This document shows, piece by piece, positions 42,870-52,000 of a stretch of 64,000 nucleotides of DNA; the first letter of the stretch is position 1, and each line of letters begins with the position of its first letter. Source of the stretch: Planctomycetota bacterium (GTDB lineage: Bacteria > Planctomycetota > Phycisphaerae > UBA1845 > UTPLA1); assembly GCA_015654675.1 (NCBI GenBank), contig JAATGM010000051.1, positions 124,001-188,000 on the forward strand, read 5' to 3'. The translations under genes were made by a program, and so were the position numbers. The notes under the pieces are model-generated. The model saw nothing but the letters and a program-made list of their open reading frames with translations, had not been told where the DNA came from and did no database searches.

Positions 42870-43907
42870 TCAGGCCACCGCCGCTGCTGGTTCTAGAAAT
42901 GTATTTGATTCGGTGTTGCCGGCCGGGAGGAGGCGCCAGGCGCGGAGCGTGAGCAGGACGGCGAAACCGAGGACCATCGCGCCGACGGCGACGTGCAGCG
43001 TGGCGATGATGGGCGTCCGGCGGCTGAGGACGGTGGCCGCGCCGAGCATGATTTGCAGGGCGGTCAGGGTGAGCATCCAGATGGCGGGGTTGGCCAGGCG
43101 CGGGTCGCGGCCGAAACGCGAAAGCGTGGTGATGCCGGTGATGGCGATGATGGCGGTGACGAAGACGGCGCCGGCGCGATGGAACAGGTGATAGACGATC
43201 TGGTCGCGCGAGACGGGCGGCAGATTGGCGACGGTGCGGTCGGAGTTGTAGAGAATGAGGGCGGCGGGGTCGAGCGAAGGCGACCACTGCCCGTAGGCGC
43301 GGGGAAAGTCGGGGACGGCCAGACCGGATTCGGTGTGGCGCATGACTGCGCCGAGAATGAGTTGCACGAAGATGATGGCGATCGTGGCGATGCCGAGGCG
43401 GCGAAGGCCGGCGCCGTTTTGCGATGCGATGGGGGCCGGATTGAGCCAGAGCTTGGAGGTGAAGACAGCGATGGCGATAGTGGTACAGAAGAAGAGCTGC
43501 GCGAGGCAGCCGTGGGCGACTGAAATCGGCGCAGGAAGTTTGTAGATGACTGTGAGGCCGCCGAGGACGCCCTGCAGAATGACAGCGGCCAGGGCGACGA
43601 TGCCGAGCCAACGGACCCAGTTGCGGCGCTCGTAAATCCAGAGAACCGAAGCTAACGCGATGGTCAGCAGTCCGACGGTGGAGGCGATGAGGCGATGGCT
43701 GTGTTCCCAGAGGATTCCGCCGGTCCACTTGGAGGGCGGAAAGGTGAACATGTTCTGGCCGTAGGTGGTGGGCCAGTCGGGGACGGAGAGGCCGGCTTCG
43801 TTGCTCTTCACATGGCCGCCGGCGCAGATGAGGAGCAAGGTCGCGCCGACCATGACGCAAGCGAAGGCGTGCAGGCGGGGATTGTAGGGAGTGGTTAAGT
43901 CGCGCAT
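42870..43907 (-). CDS. ctaA: Haem A synthase (CtaA/COX15)
   Basis: The product is 345 aa with eight helices in two homologous halves. Each half has the haem-ligand-type segments: AGLSVPDWPTTYG and LWEHSHRLIAS in the first, SGLAVPDFPRAYGQW and VYHLFHRAGAVFV in the second. The enzyme oxidises haem O to haem A. It continues the operon 17 bases after the small membrane gene. No Cys pair like that of Gram-positive CtaA is evident in the first loop. Confidence 0.93.
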   Translation of the reverse strand: MRDLTTPYNPRLHAFACVMVGATLLLICAGGHVKSNEAGLSVPDWPTTYGQNMFTFPPSKWTGGILWEHSHRLIASTVGLLTIALASVLWIYERRNWVRWLGIVALAAVILQGVLGGLTVIYKLPAPISVAHGCLAQLFFCTTIAIAVFTSKLWLNPAPIASQNGAGLRRLGIATIAIIFVQLILGAVMRHTESGLAVPDFPRAYGQWSPSLDPAALILYNSDRTVANLPPVSRDQIVYHLFHRAGAVFVTAIIAITGITTLSRFGRDPRLANPAIWMLTLTALQIMLGAATVLSRRTPIIATLHVAVGAMVLGFAVLLTLRAWRLLPAGNTESNTFLEPAAAVA

Positions 43908-43924
43908 AGAAGCCCGCCTCGTCG

Positions 43925-44155
43925 TCAGTCGGCCCCGGGACCGATGCGGCGCGACCGGACGTACCAGAAGCCGGCGACCGAGGCGATTCCGGTCAGGACC
44001 GCCGCGACGAAGCCGATCATGACGAGGACGCTGAGGTTGGCCGACTCGGCGAGCTTGGAGTCTTCGCCGCCGACGGAGCAGACTGCGCAGGCCGACGCGC
44101 TGGCGGCGGCGGCTGCGACGATGAGCGGCGACAGGATGCGGACGAGCCGGGTCAC
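43925..44155 (-). CDS. Small membrane protein of the oxidase operon, 76 aa
   Basis: It has an N-terminal signal-like helix (RILSPLIVAAAAASASACAV), a CAVC motif, and one further helix (LSVLVMIGFVAAVLTGIASV), ending in a basic tail. I do not recognise a family. The four-base overlap with the gene before it and 17-base gap to ctaA make it a genuine operon member. Two closely placed Cys on the outer face could bind copper or form a disulphide (inference). Confidence 0.7.
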   Translation of the reverse strand: MTRLVRILSPLIVAAAAASASACAVCSVGGEDSKLAESANLSVLVMIGFVAAVLTGIASVAGFWYVRSRRIGPGAD

Positions 44156-44358
44156 AGGTAGCTCACGTGTTTCAGTTTGCGGAGGAACCAGCGGGCATAC
44201 ACGAACATGGCGGCGGCGGCTGCCAGTGAGCCAGCGGCCGTTGCGAGCATGAGCAGGCCGCCGGACTGACGGTATTGCTGGGTCGCCCAGGCGCCGAAGA
44301 CGAGCGCGATCAGGATCGACGCCGTCATGAACACAATGTGAAAGGCCTTAAGGGACAT
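44152..44358 (-). CDS. Small membrane protein of the oxidase operon, 68 aa
   Basis: It has two hydrophobic helices (IVFMTASILIALVFGAWA and LLMLATAAGSLAAAAAMFVY) and a basic C-terminus (RWFLRKLKHVSYL). The start overlaps the end of ctaF by 11 bases and its end overlaps the next gene by four, so the frame is certainly part of the operon. Family unknown. It may be a structural or assembly subunit of the oxidase (inference). Confidence 0.7.
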   Translation of the reverse strand: MSLKAFHIVFMTASILIALVFGAWATQQYRQSGGLLMLATAAGSLAAAAAMFVYARWFLRKLKHVSYL

Positions 44359-44728
44359 ATTTCATCAGCAGCGCTCTGAGCCACGACCGCACTTCAGTCT
44401 CGGTCACCACCGGTAGGGCCATCAAGACAACGAAGAACATGCCGGCGATCCCGAGCATGACGTAGATGACTTTTTTCTCGGAGATCAGATGCATGAAGTA
44501 TAGCGCGACGAGCGACGCCTTGATGCTCGCCACGAAGACGGCCACAAGGATGGCTTTCACAGGCGGGAGATCAAGATAGGAGACGCCCACTGTGATCGCA
44601 GTGAGAGCGCCGAGGGCCACGAAGACGACCAGGTAGGTCCGGACGTGCTTCTGGATTTCCTCGGGGCTGTGGGCGTCATGGTGCCCGGCGTGGGTGTCCT
44701 TCGCGGCGGTGGATGAATGATTGCTCAC
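44348..44728 (-). CDS. ctaF: Cytochrome c oxidase subunit IV (prokaryotic COX4 type)
   Basis: The product is 126 aa from GTG 44728, which has AGGAG about six bases upstream. After a His-rich, soluble N-terminus (DTHAGHHDAHSPEEIQKH), three helices follow: TYLVVFVALGALTAITVGVS, ILVAVFVASIKASLVALYFM and VIYVMLGIAGMFFVVLMALP. The KASLVALYFMHL segment is typical of the CtaF/CyoD family. It stabilises the catalytic core of the oxidase. Confidence 0.88.
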   Translation of the reverse strand: MSNHSSTAAKDTHAGHHDAHSPEEIQKHVRTYLVVFVALGALTAITVGVSYLDLPPVKAILVAVFVASIKASLVALYFMHLISEKKVIYVMLGIAGMFFVVLMALPVVTETEVRSWLRALLMKYVP

Positions 44729-44739
44729 GAATGCTCCTG

Positions 44740-45522
44740 CTAGATGAGATAGAGACAGGGGAACAGGAAAATCCAGACGAGATCGACAAAGTGCCAGTAG
44801 AGGCCCGTGTTCTCGATGCGGTTGATATAGAACTGGCGGTCGCGATGCCAGAGCTTGGCGCCCGGGCCGAGCAGATAGCCGATAACGATGATCCCGCCGA
44901 TGACGTGCAGACCGTGGAGCCCGGTCATCGTGAAATAGACGGCGAAGAAGTTGCTGTGCCACGGGCCGTAGTTCGACAGCCGCTTGATCTGGCTGGTTTC
45001 AATCTTGATCGGCTCGTGGTGGCCGGCTTCGGCTTTGTGACCTTTGGGCGGGTCGGGGAGGAACTTGATGAAGTCGTCGGTTTTCTCTTCGATGTGACCG
45101 GTGATGGTCGTGACTTCGTGGCCGGCCACCATGGTCGGGGTGTTGAACCAGACCTGATAGTGGTGGAACTTGTCCTTGTATTCGAAGAACTTGACGACGA
45201 GGAAGACGCAGGCCAGCGACAGGGTGACGGCGAGATACTTCCGACCCTTGCTGAAATTGCCCATCATGAGCTGGGCCCAGGCCATGACCATCGTCACGCT
45301 GGAGGTGATGAGCACGGCCGTGTTCAGGGTCGCGAGCGGCACGCTGAGAATGTCGTGTCCGCGCGGCCATGTTTCGGCGTTGGTGCGGAGAAGGATGTAG
45401 CTTGAGAAGAGCGCGCCGAAGAGCATGACTTCGGACGCGAGGAAGAGCCAGATGGCGAGCTTGCCATTGGCGATGCCCGTCACCGGGTGGGGTTTGACCT
45501 GACAGGGGATGGCGACGTCCAT
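44740..45522 (-). CDS. ctaE: Cytochrome c oxidase subunit III
   Basis: The product is 260 aa. The subunit III pattern is present: [20 protein letters not shown] near residue 21 with the conserved W-x-F-x-x-S-E, [19 protein letters not shown], and [20 protein letters not shown] near 190. A soluble insert of about 75 residues (about 105-180, containing [20 protein letters not shown]) is longer than usual. It sits in the inner membrane with subunits I and II. Six bases separate it from ctaD. Confidence 0.93.
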   Translation of the reverse strand: MDVAIPCQVKPHPVTGIANGKLAIWLFLASEVMLFGALFSSYILLRTNAETWPRGHDILSVPLATLNTAVLITSSVTMVMAWAQLMMGNFSKGRKYLAVTLSLACVFLVVKFFEYKDKFHHYQVWFNTPTMVAGHEVTTITGHIEEKTDDFIKFLPDPPKGHKAEAGHHEPIKIETSQIKRLSNYGPWHSNFFAVYFTMTGLHGLHVIGGIIVIGYLLGPGAKLWHRDRQFYINRIENTGLYWHFVDLVWIFLFPCLYLI

Positions 45523-45528
45523 TTGCGC

Positions 45529-47316
45529 TTAGACCTCCAGCACAACGTGTTGCGGGAGGAAGTCGTCCTTCCGGCCCGGCGGACTGTAAACATAGGGATC
45601 GCGGTGAGCTTTCGGCTCGGTCAGGAAGTTGCCGTGCGGGGGCGGCGAAGGGGCGGCCCACTCAAGCGTCGTCGAATCCCACGGATTCTCGGTGACCTTC
45701 TTGCCGGCAAACATGCTGACGAAGAAGTTGAAGATGAACGGCAGCTGGGCGATGGCCATGATCCACGCCGACCATGAAATCATCTTGTGGAGCTTGAGCG
45801 ACGCCAAACCGGCCTGATAGATGTTCGGGTCGTATGTGCGGCGCGACAGGCCCATCATGCCCTGAATCAGCATGGGGAAGAAGATGCAGTTCATGCAGAT
45901 GAAGGTCGGCCAGAAGTGAAGCTTGCCGAGCGTTTCGTTCATCATGCGGCCGGTCGCTTTGGGGTACCAGTAATAGATACCCGCGAACATCCCGAAGATG
46001 GTTCCGGGGGCGACCACGTAGTGGAAGTGCCCGATTACGTAGTAGGTGTCGTGCAGGTGGATATCCGAACTGGTGAGGCCCAGCGGCAGACCGGTCAGCC
46101 CGCCGATGGCGAACATCGGCAGGAAGGCGATCGCGAAGAGCATGGGCGTGTTAAAGCGGATAGACCCGCCCCAGAGACTGATGACCAGGGCCGTCAGAAT
46201 GATGACGGATGGAATTGAAATGATCATCGTGGTCGTCTGGAAGAAGGTGCTGATCTTGGTGGACATGCCCGTCATGAACATGTGGTGGGCCCAGACGATA
46301 AACGACATGAAGCCCAGGAATGCGGCCGCATAGACCATCGAGCGATAGCCCCACAGCGGCTTGCGGGTGTTGTTTGCAATGACCTCGGCCACGATACCCA
46401 TGGCCGGAAGGATGAGCACGTACACCTCGGGGTGGGCGAGGAACCAGAAAAGGTGCTGCCAGAGCAGCGGGCTTCCGCCGCCGACCCACTCGGCCGCCTT
46501 GCCGCTGACCCACAGGCCGGACGGCATGAAGAAGCTGGTGCCGGCCAGGCGATCCATGAGCTGCATGACGCCGGCCGCTTCGAGCGGCGGGAAGGCGAGC
46601 AGCAGCAGGAAGGCCGTCACGAACTGCGCCCAGACGAAGAACGGCAGGCGGAACATGGTGAGGCCGGGGGCGCGCATGTGGATGATGGTGACGATGAAGT
46701 TGATCGAGCCGAGCAGCGACGACGTGATCAGGAAGATCATGCCGACGAGCCAGGCCGTCTGGCCGGGGTTGATGACCGAGAGCGGGGCGTAAGAGGTCCA
46801 TCCGGACTGCGCCGCTCCGCCGGGCATGAAGAAGCTGGCGAGCATGATGAGTCCGCCTGGCAGGAAGACCCAGTAGCTCATCATGTTGAGCTTGGGGAAG
46901 GCCATGTCGGGCGCGCCGATCTGGAGCGGCATGACGAAGTTGCCGAAGCCGCCGACGGCCAGCGGCACGATGCCGAGGAAGACCATGATGGTGCCGTGCA
47001 TGGCACCGAGCGCGTTATAGCCCTCGGGGAGCAGCACACCCTCGGTCGCGAGGTTCATGTAGCCGGCATAAAGCTGTTTGCTGAGCATGCTGCCGACAAA
47101 CGGGATGACATGGCCCGGGTTGGCGAGCTGCCAACGCATGATCATCATCAGAGTGAAACCGAAGAACAGAAATACGAGCGCGGTCACCGTGTATTGCATC
47201 CCGATGACCTTGTGGTCGGTCGAGAAGATCCACTTACGGATGAAGCCGAGTTCGTGGTGGCCGTGGGCATGATCGTCATGCGCGTGGCCGTGATCGTGGG
47301 AGTGACCGGCGCTCAT
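45529..47316 (-). CDS. ctaD: Cytochrome c oxidase subunit I with His-rich N-terminus
   Basis: The product is 595 aa. It carries the A-type haem-copper oxidase motifs: FWFLAHPEVYVLILPAMGIV (CuB His cross-linked to Tyr, with the Glu of the D channel), IVWAHHMFMTGMSTKIST (two CuB His and the K-channel Lys) and LHDTYYVIGHFHYVVAPG (haem a3 and a ligands). Twelve or so helices are seen. The N-terminus is unusually rich in His (HSHDHGHAHDDHAHGHHELG, residues 5-24), facing the cytoplasm and suited to metal binding. The start ATG 47316 overlaps the ctaC stop (ATGA); GGAGG lies about ten bases upstream. It reduces O2 and pumps protons. Confidence 0.96.
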   Translation of the reverse strand: MSAGHSHDHGHAHDDHAHGHHELGFIRKWIFSTDHKVIGMQYTVTALVFLFFGFTLMMIMRWQLANPGHVIPFVGSMLSKQLYAGYMNLATEGVLLPEGYNALGAMHGTIMVFLGIVPLAVGGFGNFVMPLQIGAPDMAFPKLNMMSYWVFLPGGLIMLASFFMPGGAAQSGWTSYAPLSVINPGQTAWLVGMIFLITSSLLGSINFIVTIIHMRAPGLTMFRLPFFVWAQFVTAFLLLLAFPPLEAAGVMQLMDRLAGTSFFMPSGLWVSGKAAEWVGGGSPLLWQHLFWFLAHPEVYVLILPAMGIVAEVIANNTRKPLWGYRSMVYAAAFLGFMSFIVWAHHMFMTGMSTKISTFFQTTTMIISIPSVIILTALVISLWGGSIRFNTPMLFAIAFLPMFAIGGLTGLPLGLTSSDIHLHDTYYVIGHFHYVVAPGTIFGMFAGIYYWYPKATGRMMNETLGKLHFWPTFICMNCIFFPMLIQGMMGLSRRTYDPNIYQAGLASLKLHKMISWSAWIMAIAQLPFIFNFFVSMFAGKKVTENPWDSTTLEWAAPSPPPHGNFLTEPKAHRDPYVYSPPGRKDDFLPQHVVLEV

Positions 47317-48104
47317 TCCTTGAATTCCTCCTCGGCGTTGACGGGTTGGGTGCTGACCTTCTTCGAGTCGAGCCATTTCTGGAAGGACTCGGGCGTGTCA
47401 ATGTGAACCGCGCCGCGCATCTTGAAGTGGTTGTTTCCGCATAGCTGGGCACAGGTGATGTCGAACTCGCCCAGCGTGGCGTTTTCGGCCGGCTCGAACC
47501 AGATAGGGAAGACCGTGCCGGGGATGACGTCCTGCTTCACGCGCATCACGGGAATCCAGAAGCTGTGGATCACGTCTTTCGACGAGAGCCGCAGCATGAC
47601 GGGCTTGCCGCGAATCACGTGCAGGTTGTTGACGTCGACAATGTCGTCGAGGGCGTGGGGGTCGTTCGGATCGAGGCCGACCGGATTGGCGGCCTCGTCA
47701 ATATATTTCTGATCGGTCTTGCCGAAGATTCCGTCCGGGCCCGGGTAATGGAAGTTCCAGGCGAATTGCTGGGCAACGACGCGGACGTGCTGGGCCTTGT
47801 CCTTGTCGGGCGGGGCGTGTTTGTAGGCCGCCCAGACCGGCATTGAGAATCCGAGCAGGATCACGGCCTCGAAGATCGCGACGCCGATCTCGGCGTACTT
47901 CGAGCCCTTGGCGTGAATCAGCTCGGGATTGGCCCGGTGTCCGGGCTTGGCCCGGAACCTCACGAGGCAATAGACGAAGAAGATGCCCCAGCCGACGAAG
48001 AGGATCAGCATGAATACGTGGATGATGTTGATCAGATCATCAATCTTGTATCCATACTTGGACAGGTCGACGGGGAGCCAGTACCCGGGGTTTTGAACGC
48101 CCAT
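47313..48104 (-). CDS. ctaC: Cytochrome c oxidase subunit II (CuA)
   Basis: The product is 263 aa. Two N-terminal helices (near 24-48 and 75-95) anchor a cupredoxin domain with the CuA site CAQLCGNNHFKM (residues about 218-229) and its first His in KDVIHSFWIPVM. The protein ends about 34 residues after the CuA Met, so it has no fused cytochrome c domain, in contrast to caa3-type subunit II. It receives electrons from a carrier on the outer face; the octahaem protein and the cupredoxin encoded just upstream are the candidates (inference). No lipobox is evident. Confidence 0.95.
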   Translation of the reverse strand: MGVQNPGYWLPVDLSKYGYKIDDLINIIHVFMLILFVGWGIFFVYCLVRFRAKPGHRANPELIHAKGSKYAEIGVAIFEAVILLGFSMPVWAAYKHAPPDKDKAQHVRVVAQQFAWNFHYPGPDGIFGKTDQKYIDEAANPVGLDPNDPHALDDIVDVNNLHVIRGKPVMLRLSSKDVIHSFWIPVMRVKQDVIPGTVFPIWFEPAENATLGEFDITCAQLCGNNHFKMRGAVHIDTPESFQKWLDSKKVSTQPVNAEEEFKE

Positions 48105-48158
48105 TCGGAATCCTTGAATTGAATAGACCGATCGGCCGAGCGATAACGCGCGGCGACG

Positions 48159-48914
48159 TTACTTCTTGGCCAGCTTGACGTCCTTCTCGACCGTCTCGCC
48201 GTCCTTGACTTCGATGTCGATCTCCTGCGGAGCCCACTCCTCGTGCCAGACGGCGAGCTTGTACTTGCCGGCCGGGAGGTTCTTGATGGTGAACTCGCCG
48301 CCCTTTTTCGTGGTGTCGAAGAACGGGTGGGGCAGGACGCCGATGTACGCGCTCATCCAGGGGTGGACGTCGCACTTGATATGGACCATGACTTCGGGGT
48401 TGTTGAAAGTCTCGGCCGAGACCAGGTCCTTGGTCATGCCCTTCTTCGGCTGGCTGAAGTTGAACGATTTGTTCTTGGTCGGGAGCGAGTGGATGTTGTG
48501 GTTGGTGTCGTCGGTGTTGACGATTTTCATGGTTTGGCCGGCGACCATGCCCGCGACATGCGGCTTGTACATGCAGCCGGATTGATCGATTTCGAGGGCC
48601 TCAGCGGGCGGCGTGTACTTGGAGCCGAGGTCGAGTTTGCCGTCGGCGCTCTTGATGTAAACGAAGGCATAAGGCAGCGTGCCGTCGGCGAAAATCAGCT
48701 TGCCCTGCGGCGAAACGGGCTTGGGGTTAGCCGCGAGGCAGAACTTGTCGGCGCCCATTGCGATGGGCGCGCCGGGGGTCGGCTTGCCATCGGCAGAGAT
48801 CTTGCCCTTGACCGTCGCCGTGCCCATTTTTCCGTCGGCGAGGGCCGAACCGGCGAGCAGGGCGAGCGTCAGTGACGCGACCAGCGATGTGGTGTTCCAA
48901 CAACGATTATTCAT
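48159..48914 (-). CDS. Secreted cupredoxin-like protein with type 1 copper motif
   Basis: The product is 251 aa from ATG 48914, with AAGGAG six bases upstream. A signal peptide (residues 1-26, ending SALADG) is followed by a beta-rich domain with the ligand set of a type 1 copper site: TDDTNHNIHSLP (first His) and HIKCDVHPWMSAYIG (Cys-x2-His-x2-Met). The C-terminal part (GGEFTIKNLPAGKYKLAVWH) is the carboxypeptidase-regulatory-like fold common in this group. It would be periplasmic and could carry electrons or copper. It sits between the octahaem cytochrome and CtaC, with 93- and 54-base gaps, the widest in the operon. Confidence 0.8.
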   Translation of the reverse strand: MNNRCWNTTSLVASLTLALLAGSALADGKMGTATVKGKISADGKPTPGAPIAMGADKFCLAANPKPVSPQGKLIFADGTLPYAFVYIKSADGKLDLGSKYTPPAEALEIDQSGCMYKPHVAGMVAGQTMKIVNTDDTNHNIHSLPTKNKSFNFSQPKKGMTKDLVSAETFNNPEVMVHIKCDVHPWMSAYIGVLPHPFFDTTKKGGEFTIKNLPAGKYKLAVWHEEWAPQEIDIEVKDGETVEKDVKLAKK

Positions 48915-49007
48915 CTGAGACTCCTTAGCTTGAAACATGCGGCCCGAGCCGCGCCCGAATCCGCGACAATGTCCCTTATCCGTGTAGACAATGCAACCCT
49001 GCACGCG

Positions 49008-52000
49008 CTAGGGCTGGAAATCGTCTCCGCCTGATTTTGGTTCGTCCTTTTTGCCTTCCGTGGCGGGCTTTTTATCGTCCTTTGGCTCGGCCGCCGGCTT
49101 GGCTCCGCCGCCCTGGTCCTCGAATTCGTCCTCCGCAGAGCGCGGCTTTTCGGCCGGCTTGGCGCCCTCCGGAGCGGCGGGTGCAGGCGGCTGGACGACT
49201 GTTGCGTTGCGCGAACCGAGGTCGAAGAGGAAATCGATCAGCAGTTGAATCTGGTCGCCAGAAGTTTGGCCGAATTCGGCTTGCGCCTTGTCGCGATCGG
49301 CCTCGGGGAAGTCTTTGAAGGCCGAGTTTCCGTCGGCAAAGAGCTGGGGCATGTTGGTGCCGGGCTGAATCCACTGCGGATTGAGCAGCCACTGCTTCAC
49401 CCAGTCGGGCCTGAGGCGTCTGTGGGCGAGAGCGAAATTCGGGGCCTTGATGTCGGCGGTCGTGCCCTCGGCAAACGGATCGCCGGCGACATGGCAGGCG
49501 AGACACTTCAACTCAAGCAAGAGCTTTTTGCCGTGGTCATAGCGGGCGTCGTCGGCCTGGACGTGCGGCATGCCGGCGAACGGATATTCGACGTTGTAGA
49601 GCCGCTGCAGGAACTCGGAGCCGGTGACGACCTTCTGGAAGCCGGTTGCGATTGCCTTCGAGGCCTCTTCGCCGTTAGAGGCGCTCTTCGTGTCGAGGTC
49701 GAAGGGCATGACCAGCTTCTGCCGCAGGGCGTAGCGGGCCAGCCAATCGGCCACGTAGTTGACCGAGAGATCGACGAACCAGCTCTTACGCCAGGTCGGC
49801 GTTGAGTTCACCTTTGATTCCCAGCCGTGAACCGTGGCGAGCCGCTCGGCGAGCGACTGCGACTGCGACTGGGCCGCGCCGACGAAGTATTCGACAAGGG
49901 TGGTGGTCTGCTCGTGGGTGAGGTGGAAACTGGGCATGCGAATCTTGAGCCACGGGCGGAGCATTTCGACGTTGTTGAGGAAGCCATAGAGCCAGGAGAA
50001 CTGAATCTTGGCGCCTTCGCCGTAGAGGTTGGGCGGCGCGTTGGTCACGTCGAAGAGGATCTGGCCGGAGGCGGGGTCGGGTTTGAAATAATACTGCTGC
50101 ACATTGGCCGAATTGTTTTCGATGGAGTGGCAACCAATGCAGTTCAGCTCGGCGACGAGGTGCCGGCCGCGGGCCAGCTTGCCGGTGGGCGTGGCTTCGT
50201 AGGCGATCTGCACCTGCGGGCGGACGAGCGGGGCCTGGCGCGAGAGCAGATAGGTGACGAGCGAGTGGACTTCGTCCTCGTTGAGGAAGAAGTTGGGCAT
50301 CTTGAGTTTTTCGTAGGGCTTCTTGAGTTTGTCGCGGTCCCAGATGCGCGGGTTGGCGAGCTTGTAGTGGGCGAACGACGCGTGCGTGTGGGAGACGTCG
50401 ACGTGCTCGTTCTTCCCGCCTGATGCGCGGATGAGCTGCTCGAACTCGGCCGAACCCTCGGGGTAGAGATGGTCCCAGAGCTTTTTGTCCTTCTCGCGAT
50501 CTTCGGCGAAGCCCTCGTCGAAGAAGGCGAAATCGAGCTGGGCGAGCAGCTTGCGGCCCCAGGTGGACAGCTCGGTGCCGGGACGCGACGCGCCTTCGAA
50601 GCCGGGGATGGAATGGCAGGCGTAACAGCCATAGTGCAGGATCATCTTGCTGCCGAGGAAGAGCTTCTGCTTTCCGGCCAGATCCTGCTTGGCGATGATT
50701 TCGCCAACGGCCTTCACGCCCGCGTCGCCCGTGCCGTATGACGGCGCGACGGTTTTCACAACGCGATCGGTGAGCAGGCCGAACTCGTCGGCCGGGTCCA
50801 TTTTCTTGTCGGAGATGATCGCCGCGACCACGCTGTCGGTGTTCTGTCCGGCCAGGAGAATTCGGACGAGGCGAACGACCTCGGCTTCATGGGCGGGGTC
50901 GTTCGGGAAGGGCTCGGGTTTGAAGCTGTCGTGCCGCAACGAGAGCAGGTACTCGGCGACGTCGAGCATGTCCTGGTCGTTTTTCTTGAGCTTGCCGGCC
51001 GGGTCGCGCTCCTGCCAGTAGTAGTTGTCGCGGAACATGCGCGGCATCTTGGTGTAGGACGAATAGTGGCGGGGCTCGCGGAGCCAGTCGTAGAGCCAGC
51101 GCCGCGCGGCTGTCGCCTGTTCGGCGTTGCCGGCGTCGGGATTGAGCTTGGTGCCGAGGCCGCCCAACTCGGGCGCGAAACGCGTGAGCGCGCCGGGGAC
51201 GTATTGCTTCTTCGGGTCGGGATCGCGGCCAGCGGCTTCGGCCGCGGCCTTTTCGGCGTCGGCCACGCGCTGCAGGCGATCGCGGCGCTCGGTGGTGAGG
51301 TGCACGACTGCGTATTCGACGCGCTGGTTGTGCGTCATGTCTTTGTAACGCTTGGCCGCGTCATCGGCGGAGGCGCCGTCGTGGACGAGGTCGGCGATGA
51401 TCCAGCATTCGCCGAACGAGCGGCCGGCTGAGTCGTTGGGGTTTTTCGCTTCGAGATTGGCGTGGCAGGCGAGGCAGCCGATCGAGGTGAAGAGCTCTTC
51501 GCCGTGCTTCGGGTCGCCCTGGATGCCGGTTGGCAGTTCGACGGGGGTGTAGGGCTTCGAGAAGGTCAGCAGGTAGTGGCTGATGGCTTCGATCTCGGTG
51601 TTGGTGCGGAGGATCGGGTCGGGGTCTTCGAAGCTCTTGCTCCAGGGAAGGTTGTTTTCCTGGCGGAAGGGGTGCGGCATACGCGTCGACGGGCGATAGT
51701 CCTTTGGGAAATTGACCCACTTCTGAATGAAGCCTTCGGTGAGTTTGGAGGCGACGTGCGTGAGGTCGGGGCCGACCTGGCGCGAGTCGTTGAGGCCTTC
51801 GGAGGCGTGGCAGTTGATGCAGCCGAGCGTGATGTAGAGGTCTTCGCCGCGCACGATCGCGTCGGCGTCGGGCAGGCGCTCGCCTTCGCGCTGCTCGAGG
51901 TCGGTCGTCTGCGTGTGGCACTTTGCGCAGGAGGCCGATGTGTTCTGTTTGAGGAGCATCGGCCGCTCCCAGTATTCCTGAGCGGTGTGGAAGTTGATTT

